From positions 9,135,357 to 9,199,356 of the forward strand of contig CM058236.1 in the NCBI GenBank assembly GCA_030180135.1: DNA of 64,000 nucleotides, written 5' to 3'. Within the stretch, counting starts at the first letter, position 1. Each line of letters opens with the position of its first letter. This DNA comes from Orychophragmus violaceus. Its lineage: Eukaryota; Streptophyta; Magnoliopsida; Brassicales; Brassicaceae. A program made the translations under genes and the position numbers. The notes beneath the pieces were generated by a model. The model saw nothing but the letters and a program-made list of their open reading frames with translations. It was not told where the DNA came from and did not search any database. This document shows positions 12,101 through 23,891 of the stretch, in pieces.

Positions 12101-14065
12101 ATGGAAAGGCGTTTCACTTACGCGGAAAAAGGGAAGGTCGTAGCTGCGCCACAGAACAGCAACAACAGGATAAGGATCAGTGTGCCGGATATTGACACCT
12201 CAGAGCTGGTTAAGGATAACTCTCTTACTCTCGTGGGAAGACTAACGAATCCAAAAGTGCAGAAGATGGGAGAGCTAATCAGCACGCTCATCCACAGATG
12301 GAATGTGCAAGGCAGAGCCATTGGCTCAGACCTGGGAAACTCTTGCTTTTAGATCCGGTTTCACGAAGAGAGAGATCTTCAGAGAGTTCTTGATAACAGA
12401 CCATACCAGTTCGCGTTTTGGATGGTTATTATGCAAAGATGGGAACCAGTCATCTCCAACACCTTCCCATCCCAGAATCTTTTTTGGGTCCAGATTCAGG
12501 GGCTCCCCCTCCATTACTGGCAAGAGAAAGTGGTTATTGACATTGGGAGTGCACTGGGAACAGTTGATACTTACGAAATAACAAAAACTGCTGCAAAAGG
12601 TCAAAGTCTTTGTTAATGGACTGCAATCGTTAGTGAAAGAAACGGTCTTAGATTTCCCAGATGGCCATGAGATTATCCTAAAGTGCAGATACGAAAGGTT
12701 GGAGAGCATTGTACCATCTGCAACAAGTTGACACACGAGAAGAAAGATTGTCTTGAGATGACAAGTATAGGGAATCAAAGAAACAGAGAACAATCCCCTC
12801 CAAGAGATAGAGAGGATAGGGGACACAGGGATGACAGGAGAAGAGTCCCACCTGCAGTCAATCATCGTGGAGAGACACATCATGAGGAAATACCTTTCCA
12901 GCAAAGGCATGATAGATACGGAACTAGCTATGGAGAAAGAGTATCCCACATGAAAAATCAAGGGATCAGCAGAAGAGCAATATCAAGCTACAGACCCGTG
13001 AGGCAGGAGCAGGAAAAAGATACCTTTTATCTTGATACCAGTAAGGAGCAGAACCTGCATCAAGGAAATCACCGCCTGGACCAGAGACAACAAGACACAC
13101 AACGAAACCCGGGAACTCAGCGGTCTCATCCTAATATGGAGATGTTCTTCAGAACACCAATTGAAACTAGATGGGAAATAAAGGTGCGGAGTGAGGATAA
13201 TGACCCAACGAAAGCTACAAGCAGAGAAAGGCGTCTGTTACCATTACAAAGAAACCTTGCCTGACTGACTACCCACGTCCTTCTCCTCTGAGGAGTCAGA
13301 GGGAAGAAGAAGATTCCCTAAGAGCAACTCACCAGTATTTGAATCACCCTGATCCTCAGGAAAGCGCTGCTAGGAAGCTCCGAGTTCTTCAGGTGGAAAT
13401 TCGAGAGCACCAGCTTATCTCAACCGTACAGAGAGAAATCAACCTTGATCAAACAAGAGAAAACATTCGGGCAGAGATAGAGAATGCAACAGCCCAATAC
13501 CTCATGTGTTCGGATCCAAAAGAGAAGGAAGCTAGATATCAACGAGTTCGTGAAGTTAACGGTCTGGTTGAGGAACAAGTAAACCAAATCCTAAATATTG
13601 GAACTTCGACATTATCAGTGGCTCAAGGAGAGCAGATCCCTCTATCCCAAAACATCAGGAAGGAGAGCCAAGATCAGGACATCAGACTGGAACTGGATAC
13701 TTTGGTGCTGGGCAGGAAGAACCAAAAGAAGAGGGAGAGACCAGCATCCTTTCATAGGCCCCCCCACATCAAACTCCATCTCCCAAATGGGAGCAAGCTC
13801 AAAACTGTGCACTCTTATGCCACATCAGAACACCCCAAGGAAGAAGAGGACACCAAAAAGTTTAAACAAGAAAAAAGGTCCCTCTCTCAGACCAAATGAT
13901 CCAACCCAGACACATCTGATAAACAGGAGAGGTGAAACAGAACTGGTTGGAACAATTGCCCTGAACCAACAGCGCCTGTTGGACGCAAGGAACATATCAG
14001 AAAGAGGAGAGCCAAGCAGGGGACAGCAGGAGAATTTTCACAGGGCCAAAAGTCCAATTCCTTAG
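12101..14065 (+). pseudogene. LINE-2 ORF1 (DUF4283 and CCHC zinc knuckle)
   Basis: Starts MERRFTYAEKGKVV. The DUF4283 domain spans about 12150-12660 over several frames (SLTLVGRLTNPKVQKM, then RWEPVISNTFPSQNLFWVQI and GLPLHYWQEKV). A CCHC knuckle, CTICNKLTHEKKDC, lies at about 12713-12754. The C-terminal part (12760-14065) is long, charged and Gln/Arg-rich. In L1 elements ORF1 packages the RNA. At least three frameshifts interrupt it. Confidence 0.82.
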
Positions 14066-17000
14066 CCATCGGCAGCTGGAACTGTTATGGCCTGAGAAGC
14101 ACCACGACACTCCAGCGGCTAAAGGAAATCAGAAAGAAAGTGAAGCCTGATATACTCTTCCTGAGCGAGACTAAAAATCCAGAGGATATAGTGTTGAAAG
14201 AACTCGAATGCCTTCATTATGGAACATCAATATTGTTGCACCGCATGCGCCAGGGGGAGGGGGACTCGCTCTCCTGTGGAATGATGAAGTTGAATTAGAA
14301 ATGTTGGAAGTCTGTAACAATTTCATTGATGCTCAAGTCACTTATCAAAAGGAAAAAAACTTTGTTACTTTTGTTTATGGAGAACCTGTCAAGGAAAAAA
14401 GAAGAGAAATTTGGGAAAGAATCACTAACTTGAGAAACCAAAAAGATGTACCATGCTTTTAACAGGATATTTCAATGAAATCCTGTGTATGGAAGAAAAG
14501 CATGGAGGGATTACAAGAACTGAAGGCTCCTTTATAAACTTCAGGAATTTTGTAGCAGAAAATGATCTTTTCGATCTAAAACACTCTAGGAACTGCTTAT
14601 CTTGGAGAGGAAGAAGGAATGATCACCTGGTTTTCTGCAGACTCGACAGATCTTTGGCCAACGGAGCATGGACTGAAACCTTTCCGTCAAGCAGATTGGA
14701 ATATCTGGGTCTAGAAGGCTCTGACCACTGATAGGTGTAGTTTTAACCCTATTCTAACTGCAAGTGCACAGTGATGTAGTTGTAGTACTTAGGGTATCGA
14801 ATCCACAGGGACTCTGGTCAACGATAGATAAGAACAGAAAAGATTAAACTAGGAGAAAGCAAATTGATTAGAAACTAAAAAGCGAAGCAGAAAAGTAAAT
14901 CAGTAGCAGGCAAGTTTGTAAGCAAGGAAGCGAAGCATTAGGTTTCAGGAGTTCTCAGGAAATCAGGAACACAAGCAATCAATAAATCTGGATCTAATCA
15001 GAAACTGTTCTAGAGCTCAAACACAGATATAGAACTAACCAAATTCCTTTGCGATAATTCTCTAAGTCTAAGTGCAGCAAACCAAACTTTCGTTTGCGAG
15101 AACTAACAGATTAAACCAGCATTAATTCCAAGTTTGATATGTTCACAATTAACCTAAACCAAACTTTCGTTTGCGAGAAGTTTAATTGCTCATCTAGGTT
15201 CTTTCTAGCTAAATTAACCAACTTCCGCTGCATTAATCAGCCCAACATCATAATTCTGATTAGCTACTTCAGATTAAGCATTAAGAACAACCTAAACAAA
15301 GAACTAGCAGATATGAATCCCTACAGATTGATTTAACTATAGTTCCATGAAATCCCTAATGAGAATCCTTCAACCTAACAGGTAAACTACTCAGACATGT
15401 TCATCGAGACAGAAAATATCATAAGTAGAAAACCAAATATCATAAAACAGAATAATCAACAGCGGTTCGAAATCAAGTCTCTTTCGAGAACAAGATCAGC
15501 CCCTAAGGCTTTCTGAAATAAAATAAAACTAAAGTAAAGCGTAGCCTAAACAAGTGGCTAAAAACCCTAATATATAGTCTAAAACACGTTTTGGGCTTCT
15601 GTGTAAATATCTGGGCTTTTCTGCAAAATCAGCATTCTTCATTAAACCGCCGAGTCTGGCCCATTCGCATATGCAACGATCGATGCCAATAGCGTGTCGA
15701 TCGTTGCAGCTCTGAAATATCGACAGTGAAGTCTATCTCTCGGCCAAATACTCCAATTAGCTCCAGAAAGTGCCATAATCACCACATATGCTCCAAATGT
15801 GCTTGTACCTAATAAACACCTGAAAAGACTCTAAAACATAGTAAAAGACTCGATAAATGACACATATACCATGGTTAAAATCCCTAAAATCCATGGTATA
15901 TCAACCACCGCCAAATAATTACCTACTGCGCCTTGAGAAAACATCAAGAGAAGAGGTTGTTTAGGAACGACAGAAGTCTGAGGAAAAAACCAGAAATTTT
16001 CAAGCTCATCCAAGAAGCCTGGAACAAGGGAAACAACATCCCAGTAGCCAAGAGGATAGAAAATTGCAGGAAAGCTCTTCAGAAATGGCATAAGGAAAAT
16101 CACCAGAACAACCAAAACCTTCTAGAAAGGAAGAAGAAAGAGCTGGATGAGGCACTGTCGTAACAATCCCCGAACGAAGAAAAAATCAAGGAGTTCACGG
16201 ATTCACTACAAGCTAAATATGAAGCGGAGGAATCGTATTGGCGACAGAGAAGCCGTCAATACTGGCTGGCATTAGGAGATAAGAATTCCAGTTTTTTTCA
16301 CGCATCTTCTAGAGGAAGAAGAGCACAAAATCGCCTTGCAGTTATCGAAGACAATGCAGGGAACGTCTTCTTTGAGGAGAACCACATCACCTCAGTTATT
16401 GAGGACTACTTTGCAGAGATCTACACTTCAGATCCAAAAGATGCCACTGAAACAGTCAGAAAAGCCATCAGAAACCAGATAACAGAAGAGATGAACGCTT
16501 AACTTACCCATATTCCAAGCGCAGAAGAGATAAAGCGAGCATTCTTCTATATCAATGGTGATAAAGCGCCCGGCCCGAATGGCTTCACGGCATATTTCTT
16601 CCAGTCAAATTGGAGTACAGTTGAGAAAGAGGCAGTAGCAGAAGTCCAACAATTTTTCAGACCGGGACAACTCCCACCAGGAACCAACACCACTCACATC
16701 AGACTCATTCCAAAAATAAAGAACCCGCAGAAGGTGAAAGACTACAGACCGATTTCTTTATGCAACGTTTACTACAAGATCTTCTCAAAGATCATTACAA
16801 AGAGACTCCAACCTATCCTAAGCTCCATTATCTCAGAAAATCAAACGGCGTTTGTCCCGGGACGAGCAATATCAGACAATGTACTTGTCATTCATGAGGT
16901 CTTACACACTCTAAAAAACTTAAAGGCTACAAAGTGGTGTTCAATGGCTGTGAAGACGGATATGACAAAGGCCTACGATCGCCTAGAATGGGGATTTATT

Positions 17001-19282
17001 AAATCAGTCCTTGAGCAGTATGGTTTCTCTCCAACTCTGGTTCAGTGGATAATGCAGAGCGTTACAACAGTGACTTATGAATTCCTCATAAACGGAAGAG
17101 TGAGAGGAGCGGTGAAACCAAGTAGAGGCTTACACCAAGGGGATCCACTCTCTCCGTTTTTATTCATCATGTGCAGCGAGGTCCTATTCGGACTGTGTAG
17201 CAAAGCGCAGAAGGAAGGCAAGTTAAGAGGACTTCAGACTTTGAAACAAGGACCCAAAATCAATCATCTCTTATTCGCGGACGATACAATGTTCTTCACA
17301 AGAACAGATGTTAAGAGCTGCGGGGTCTTAATGGAGATAATCAGGGAATACGAAGCTGCGTCAGGTCAACTCATCAGCAGAGAAAAATCTGCAATAACCT
17401 TTTCAGCCAAGACAAGCCAGGAAATAAGAAACCGAGTGAAAGAACAAGTGGGAATCAGCAAAGAAGGGGAAATGGAAAGTATTTGGGACTTCCGGAGCTG
17501 TTCACAAGGAAGAAAAGAGATCTCTTTAGCTCTCTGGTTGATCGTATAAGAGTGAAGGCAGCCAGCTGGTCTACCAAAAGACTCTCCGCAGCTGGAAAAT
17601 TAGTAATGTTGAAATCGGTTCTCACTGCGACCCCTTCTTACACCATGTCTTGCTTCTTATTGCCACAGAGCCTGTGTAAGAGGATACAATCGGCACTAAC
17701 CAGATTATGGTGGGACGCCAATCCGGAGAAGAAGGGGATGGCGTGGATTGCGTGGAACACGCTGGTACGGCCAAAAGACAAAGGCGGGCTGGGAATTAGA
17801 AAAATTCAGAGCTTCAATGAAGCACTTCTGGCCAAGCAAAGTTGGAGCATCCTCAATAGACCATCAAGCCTGATTGCGAGAATGCTTGTGGCAAAGTACT
17901 GTAGAAACAAACCCTTTCTGGACATCAAACCGCGAGCCTCTTCGTCGCATGGGTGGAGAAGTTTACTGATTGGCAGAGATCTCATGAAGAAGGGACTAGG
18001 AAGGATAATTGGCGATGGAACCACCACAAGTATATGGCGAGATCCGTGGACAGCTTTGATAGCACCAGGGATTACTACTGGCCCGCCACCAAAGTATGCT
18101 CAAGATTGGAAAGTCTCTGACCTTTTTATTCAGGAGGAGATGGAGTGGGATTTAACAAAAGTAAAAGAGTTGTTCCCATATTTATGGAAAGAGATCGTCT
18201 GCATCAAGTCCAGCAAAACAGGGAAAGCAGATCACTACTCCTGGATTTACTCAATCGATGGAGTTTATAACACTCGCTTTGGATACTACATTGGTCTAGA
18301 GAGTACCACAGGCACAAGAGGAAAAGTTTGAGAACTTTAAGTGGAAAGCAGAAATCTGGAATAAGAGAACAAGCCCCAAAAACCAAATGCTCATGTGGAG
18401 ATCAGCAAGAGAAACTTTACCTGTTGGATAGAATCTGAAGAAGAGAAAGGTCACAGTATCAGCAGTCTGCCCGCGGTGTGGTCTACCAGAATCAGAACTT
18501 CATATGTTCTTTCATTGCATCTACGCGCAAGAAGTGTGGGAGAAAGCAGGCCTAAAACAAGAGTTAAACCTCGATGAGCTCTTGACTGTTAGGGAAGGTC
18601 TGATGGCAGGCAACCGAATCAAAAGAGCTGTACAAGGAAATGAAACAGAAACACCTATATTCCCATGGATACTGGCAGCGATATGGGCTGACAGAAACAA
18701 GAAAGTTTTTGAAAACATGCCAAGCACACCGGAGAAAACTCTTCAATCAGCAACTAACAATGTCACGGAATGGGCAAAAGCTCAACAGAGCTCGAAAGTT
18801 CCGGAGCAACAGCAGAGGCGGATGAGGGAGAGAATCAAACTCCTAGAACCGCTCAACCCAAGGGAAGTCCTATGTTTTACTGATGCGTCGTGGACAGGAC
18901 AAGACAAAGCACCGGCCTTGGATGGCATATGGAAGATACAAATGGAACAACGCTGCTAAGGGGATCAAAAACAGTCAAGTTCATCAAATCACCTCTAATC
19001 GCAGAAGCAATGGCGATTAGAGAAGCAGTCTCAGCAGCAAAGGACCTCCATTTCAGACAAATCAGAGTAGCTTCGGACTCACGAAACATCATCTCCGGTA
19101 TCAACAACGGCAGGCCCCCGAAGGAAGTGAAGATGATTTGTGAAGATATTCACTCCATCTCTCAGTTTTTTCATAAAAAATTGTTCATCTCTATCTCAAG
19201 AACATGTAATGGGATAGCGGATAGCTTAGCTAAAACAGCCGCAAGGTCTAGGACCATAGGCTCTCCTCTTGTACCTCTTTAA
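14056..19282 (+). pseudogene. LINE-2 ORF2 (endonuclease, reverse transcriptase, RNase H)
   Basis: The APE-type endonuclease begins SWNCYGLRST (14070) and runs to LEGSDH at 14728, where a solo LTR splits it; it resumes with the expected H-R after 15908. In-frame stops lie at 16161 and 16500. The reverse transcriptase (16510-17549) has KAPGPNG, DYRPISLCNV, DMTKAYDRLEW, GDPLSPFLF and the catalytic FADD (about 17275). A frameshift near 17490 leads to the thumb/C-terminal region (17483-18331), a CCHC-like zinc region (about 18470-18520) and an RNase H domain (18870-19282) with CFTDASW, EAMAIREAV and VASDSRN. Such a C-terminal RNase H is known in plant L1 elements. Not functional as read. Confidence 0.88.
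14729..15903 (+). mobile_element. solo LTR, TGATA...TATCA family, copy 1
   Basis: 1175 bp, starting TGATAGGTGT and ending GGTATATCA, flanked by the perfect 5-bp duplication ACCAC (14724-14728, 15904-15908). Removing it and one duplication restores LINE ORF2. TG...CA ends, 5-bp duplication and absence of an interior indicate a solo LTR. No coding frame. Two copies of CCAAACTTTCGTTTGCGAG lie inside (15083 and 15160 areas). A pair of 14-bp palindromes with a 7-bp spacer lies at 15673-15707. The family lineage (probably gypsy) is not established; orientation is arbitrary, matching copy 2. Confidence 0.82.
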
Positions 19283-19324
19283 TCTTTCTAATGCAATTTA
19301 CTTCCAAACCCAAAAAAAAAATAG

Positions 19325-19751
19325 CTATTAATTTATAATATTGTTGAGACTACATGTTTACAAAGGGATTTAAACAATAATACCATTTTATTATTTTATC
19401 GAATTGTTAAATTTTACATTTACCTGATTTGAGACCAAATAAAATTATTATTTTATAATTATTATTAATTTATAAAGTATTAATTTATAAAGATATTATT
19501 GTATATCAAAATATTTTAAGTTTTTTAATTTTATTTTATAAACCAAAATATAATTAAAATTAATATATAACGTATTTAATAGAAAACATATATTTATATT
19601 TAAAATAAAAATAACATATTGAAGAATATTATGAATATATTTAAATAAAATTATAATTAGAGTATATTTAGCATGATCCAAACATTGATTTAATTTTAAG
19701 ATATTAAAATATCTTAATGAAATAATCATATTTTAAGTGACATATCGTAAT
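19325..19751. other. AT-rich flank, no gene
   Basis: Very AT-rich sequence between LINE-2 and CACTA-1. No coding frame or repeat family was recognised. Confidence 0.6.
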
Positions 19752-22347
19752 CACTACAAGAAAACAAGGTTTTAGCGACTACAAGTTGCGACTGATTTTA
19801 TAGTCGCTAAATATTGCGACTATTTAGCGACTAAATTGCGACTAAGTTTGCGACTAATAAGGGATAGTCGCAATTTAGTCGCTAAATTGCGACCACATGT
19901 TATTAGTCGCTATTTAGTCGCTAAATAGCGACTAAATAGCGACTAAATTCGACGGGTCGCTAAACGGTTTCATAATTAGTAGCAAAAAGTTGTTATAAAC
20001 ACGTTTATATTGTGGCACGCATAGCTGTAACTAATTTTTGCGATATAGTCGCTAAATAGTCGCTAAATAGTCGCAAACCCTATACCCTAAACCCTAAACA
20101 AACCCTAGAACTCTAAATTATAAATAAAAATGTAAATAACTAAAACTCTAATTACTATTTAATATATAAAATCAAGTAAACACTTAAAACTTTAAATATT
20201 ACCCTTCAAACCCTATACCCTAAACCCTAAAAACCCTAAAACTCTAAATTATAAACAAAAATCTAATAAATAAAACCCCAATTACTATATAACATATAAA
20301 ATTAAGTACAACACTTAAATCCTTAAACATTACTCTAAACCATTAATCATAACCTATGCATTGTCAATGTTACATTTTGCTAATGATGAATATATGTTTT
20401 GGGTGTATCCTTTTAGGATTTATGATTTAGGGTTTAGAGAAAAAAAAAGAAAAACTAATCAAGATGCCCTTAAGTTTAGATTTAGTTTGGTTTTGTATGA
20501 ACAAATGTTTAGGGTTTAGGTTAAGAAAAGATGGTTTAAAGATAGGTTAAGGAAATATGGTTTAGGGTTATCCTAAACCCTAAACCCTTTTCATACTACT
20601 TTATCTTGGACCCTAAACCATAAAAAGAATATAGCCATAACGAATACACTCTATACCCCAACTTCTATTACTATATAATATATAAAATCATGTGCAACAC
20701 TTAAAACCTTAAATATTACCCTTCAAACCGTATACCCTAAACCCTAAACAAACCCTACAACTCTAAATTATAAACAAAATTTAATAACTAAAACTCTAAT
20801 TACTATATAATATATAAAATCAAGTGCAACACTTAAAACCTTAAAAACATTACCCTTCAAACCCTATACCCTAAACCCTAAACCCCAAACAAACCCTAAA
20901 CTCTAAATTATAAACAAATTTTAATATTTTTTAAAGTTTTATCTCTTACATTTTTAAATTTAATATTTTATAAAATTTTATTTCAACTATTTGTACTATC
21001 TTTAAATCATTTGTTGATTATTATATATTAATTATACTAAAAAGAATTCTATTGGCTAAATCTGTATCATGTGGATCACCTTTTAGACCATTAGATCTTT
21101 ATGTTATTTTCAATCTCAACCATTCATTTCTCTCTAACCTAATTAATCGAGTAAGTGACCTCTGCCTTCCCTTCCCTCAATTCACTCAGCCGCCTTCAAC
21201 ATTTTGTTTTGTCTTCATTTTTTTTCTCTCGTCAAAGTTCTTTGTCTTCATTTGTGTTTATCAAAATCGTTTTGCCCATTCATTTATTTGACTGGTTTGT
21301 TTTGCCTAAATCGTTTTTACACAGTGAAATTTTTATGTCTTCATTTATCTGGTGTTTTGTCTGATTTTTACACCATCTCTTCATCCATATACCATGATGG
21401 AGTGAGAGATTTGAATCAGATCTAGACGAAAACAAAGTCGACCTTCTCCACGCTCTCGTCGTCGTCCGAAGACGAAGATGAATCGTGTCGCCGGAGCCGC
21501 ACAGAGAGAGGCGAAACCGAAGACCGGATGACGAATCGTGACCACCATCGCCGTAATCGTGACTATGAACCTCCGAATGAAGTTTGTTCCTATCGTGACT
21601 ACCATCACAGAAGGGAAGGCAGAGTTTGACATGCTAAATCCTGATGGCCTTCCTCCACCGATCTCGTCACCGGAGCCGCAGGATCTAGACAACGGTGGTG
21701 GTCGTCACCGGAGCTGCGAGATGAAGATGACGGTGGTGGTCGTCACCGGAGCAAATCCCGATGGCCTTCTGCGTTTTATATTTTTTTTGTTTTTGTTTTT
21801 AGTTATTGTATTTTATATTTAATTTGTATTATAATTTATATTTCTTGTATTTGTATTTTTCTTGTATATATGTCTGTGTATTTTCTCTGTATTTCTTTGT
21901 TTTTGTATTTTGTATTTGTTTTTTTTATATTTTGTTTATAAATAAAAAATATTTAATATTTAATGATATTTTTGTATTTTTGTTTTTTAGAATTTATTTG
22001 GTTTATATATTAGTATATTAAATAATATTTAATTATTATATAATTAGTAAATATCAAATTAATATTATTTATTATTAGTAGCTAATTAGTCGTTAAATAA
22101 TTTCATATTAGTCGCTACTGAGTTGCTATATTAGTCGCTAATTTAGCGACTAATATAGCGACTAATATTCACAAAATATATATAGTCGCTAAATAGTCGC
22201 AATTTAGCGACTAATATAGCGACTAATAAATTTAGCGACCACAGATTAGCGACTAATCATTTTAGTCGCTATTTAGTCGCTAAATCTAAATTAGCGACTA
22301 AATAGCGACTATTTTAGCAGTCGCTAAATCCATGTTTTCTTGTAGTG
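19752..22347. mobile_element. CACTA-1, non-autonomous CACTA (En/Spm) element
   Basis: 2596 bp with terminal inverted repeats CACTACAAGAAAACA, extended with one or two mismatches into TTTAGCGACT, and a 3-bp duplication AAT (19749-19751, 22348-22350). Both ends carry dense subterminal repeats of TAGTCGCTA/TAGCGACTA (19775-20070 and 22075-22335), the expected transposase-binding arrays. The interior holds AAACCCTA telomere-like clusters (20080-20900) and a G+C-richer block (21440-21770) with no recognisable protein. No transposase is encoded. Confidence 0.9.
20080..20900. repeat. CCCTAAA telomere-like clusters inside CACTA-1
   Basis: Several short runs of CCCTAAACCCTAAA (near 20085, 20217, 20575, 20730, 20865), embedded in a longer tandem unit of roughly 120-600 bp that recurs (for example ATAACATATAAAAT...CTTAAATATTACCCTTCAAACC). 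This is a local repeat, not a chromosome end. Confidence 0.75.
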
Positions 22348-22445
22348 AATATTCCTTATGAAATCAAAGTTAAATTTATAACAGTGCTTTTGTTTTAATA
22401 TTCCATATGAAATCAAAGTTAAATTTATAACAGTGCTTTTGTTTT
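22348..22445. repeat. 49-bp tandem duplication
   Basis: Two copies of a 49-bp unit beginning AATATTCC, differing by one base. The first begins exactly at the right target duplication of CACTA-1. Confidence 0.85.
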
Positions 22446-23246
22446 AATAGTATTGATAGCCTAAGACAATAGTTTTGGTTATTTTGATAATCATTAATGT
22501 GGTCATCCTTGCGGCAGTTTTGGTTATATTGTCTTTTATTGTACTGAGAACAAGAAGAAGATCAAGATCAGTTGAAGATACTTTTGAAGTAAACAACGGT
22601 GAAAGACATGACTCTGAATACTTTTGAAGTAAGCAACTGTGAAAAGACATGCCTCTGAATCAGAGAGGCTCTGGAAAAGTCCCCGTCTGCAGCAGACCAG
22701 CACTAATTCATTACCAGGTTCAAGTAAACAAGGATGAATTTTAAATACATATGGTATAGAAAGTAAAGAAGAAAAGGCATAACCAGAAGAATTGTGAAGA
22801 AAAATAAGTGAATTTATCCAGTTGAGGCATGATTAGATTAATTGATTTCAATCAAATGATTCCCTCCAGACAGCTTCACTTCGTCAAGCTTCTAGGAGTA
22901 GTGAAGAACTATAGAAAGTTGTGGTTGGTTGTTTTCTAACAAAAGCATGTTGAAGATAGTTGTTATAAAATTGATAGAACCTAAAATGGATGAAACACCA
23001 GATAGATGAAGACTAAAAATTGCTAAATCAACTGCTCATTCGAATTCAGGTTGGTTTTAATGGAGCTTTAAAAAAGAAAAGTTTACAGTTGTCTATGTCT
23101 CAATCTTCTTTGTCAATATAAGAACGAAAAATTCTCAAGAAGAAAAATGTATCTAACGAGAGATAAAACTGTAGAAACAATTATGTAAGAAAACAATAGA
23201 GTAGAGTTATATAATTGTCCAAACGGATTTCCAAAACCCTAAACTT
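22446..23246 (+). other. non-genic interval with a possible membrane-protein fragment
   Basis: At 22471-22627 the plus strand reads a hydrophobic stretch (VLVILIIINVVILAAVLVIL) followed by basic residues (RTRRRSRS), like a transmembrane segment and stop-transfer of a receptor-like protein, then a stop. An imperfect 50-bp direct repeat (CTTTTGAAGTAA...GACATG) covers 22577-22660. The rest up to the RING gene shows nothing recognisable. Confidence 0.3.
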
Positions 23247-23891
23247 CTAGTTTATAAATCCTAAACCCAATTTATGATTCTCTGTTTCTTGATCCTCCGT
23301 AGGAACAGTACTCCGACACAACGGACACGAGTTTTGGCGGCTAAGCCACTCAAAGAGACAATCTTGATGAAACATATGTTTGCACTGAGGCAGCCGGATG
23401 ATGTTTTCATGGCTGTCCAAAAAATCTTCGATACAAATCGAACACTGAATCTCATTTGTTTCTTTCATATCCATCGGTTCGACTCTCTGTTCTTTCACTA
23501 ATCTCTGAATAACTTCCCTCGAAACACTTGTCGACCGAGGAGGAACATGCGGCCGCATGTCTTGGATGAAATTGATATTGACGGTTACGTAAACAGGTTC
23601 TCGGAGAGAATTATCATTAGCAAGTAAATTGTTGACATGGAGATCGATTGCTTCACCTAAAACTCGAGAATGAGGAACTTCTTTTTCATCAAGGAGTTGT
23701 GAGAGATCACTTGGGGTGAAGCCGCCACGTGGTTTCAAGCAGAAGCGATATGAACCTAAATGTGTTACACTTTCATCTTCGAGGATAAGTTCGTGTAGAC
23801 GGATTAAGACTGTGTTAGTAGACTCCATATTTCGAGCTAGATTCGACACCAACGTGGTGACTTCGATTGTATCATCAGTTTCGGTTTCCAT
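23247..23891 (-). CDS. RING-H2 finger protein, probable E3 ubiquitin ligase
   Basis: Single-exon frame of 214 residues starting METETDDTIEV. The frame is open further upstream from a GTG, but the ATG at 23891 is the sensible start because the extension is poly-Phe from an A-rich run. A C-terminal RING-H2 domain has all eight ligands: C150, C153, C170, H172, H175, C178, C189, C192 (spacing C-x2-C-x16-C-x-H-x2-H-x2-C-x10-C-x2-C). Such domains recruit E2 enzymes. The roughly 145-residue N-terminus has no known domain, no signal peptide and no membrane segment; substrate and location are unknown. A TATATATA box lies about 185 bases upstream. This is the only intact-looking host gene in the window and carries no stops or shifts. 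Family call firm; ligase activity inferred. Confidence 0.85.
   Translation of the reverse strand: METETDDTIEVTTLVSNLARNMESTNTVLIRLHELILEDESVTHLGSYRFCLKPRGGFTPSDLSQLLDEKEVPHSRVLGEAIDLHVNNLLANDNSLREPVYVTVNINFIQDMRPHVPPRSTSVSREVIQRLVKEQRVEPMDMKETNEIQCSICIEDFLDSHENIIRLPQCKHMFHQDCLFEWLSRQNSCPLCRSTVPTEDQETENHKLGLGFIN

Larger units (their letters stand above)
11603..19324 (+). mobile_element. L1-type LINE (LINE-2), near full length
   Basis: Order: untranslated leader, ORF1 (DUF4283 plus CCHC), ORF2 (endonuclease, reverse transcriptase, zinc region, RNase H), short 3' end and a poly(A) tract (about 19312-19321). An 11-bp direct repeat, CTATTAATTTA, at 11592-11602 and 19325-19335 is the likely target duplication and sets the 5' end. 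Coding is broken by frameshifts, two in-frame stops and a solo-LTR insertion. Confidence 0.85.

Noticed and set aside
14729..15903. Interpretation as a Helitron or TIR transposon because of the terminal CCATGG hairpin
   Set aside because: A 5-bp duplication, TG...CA ends and constant length fit a solo LTR better. No CTRR end and no A/T insertion site.
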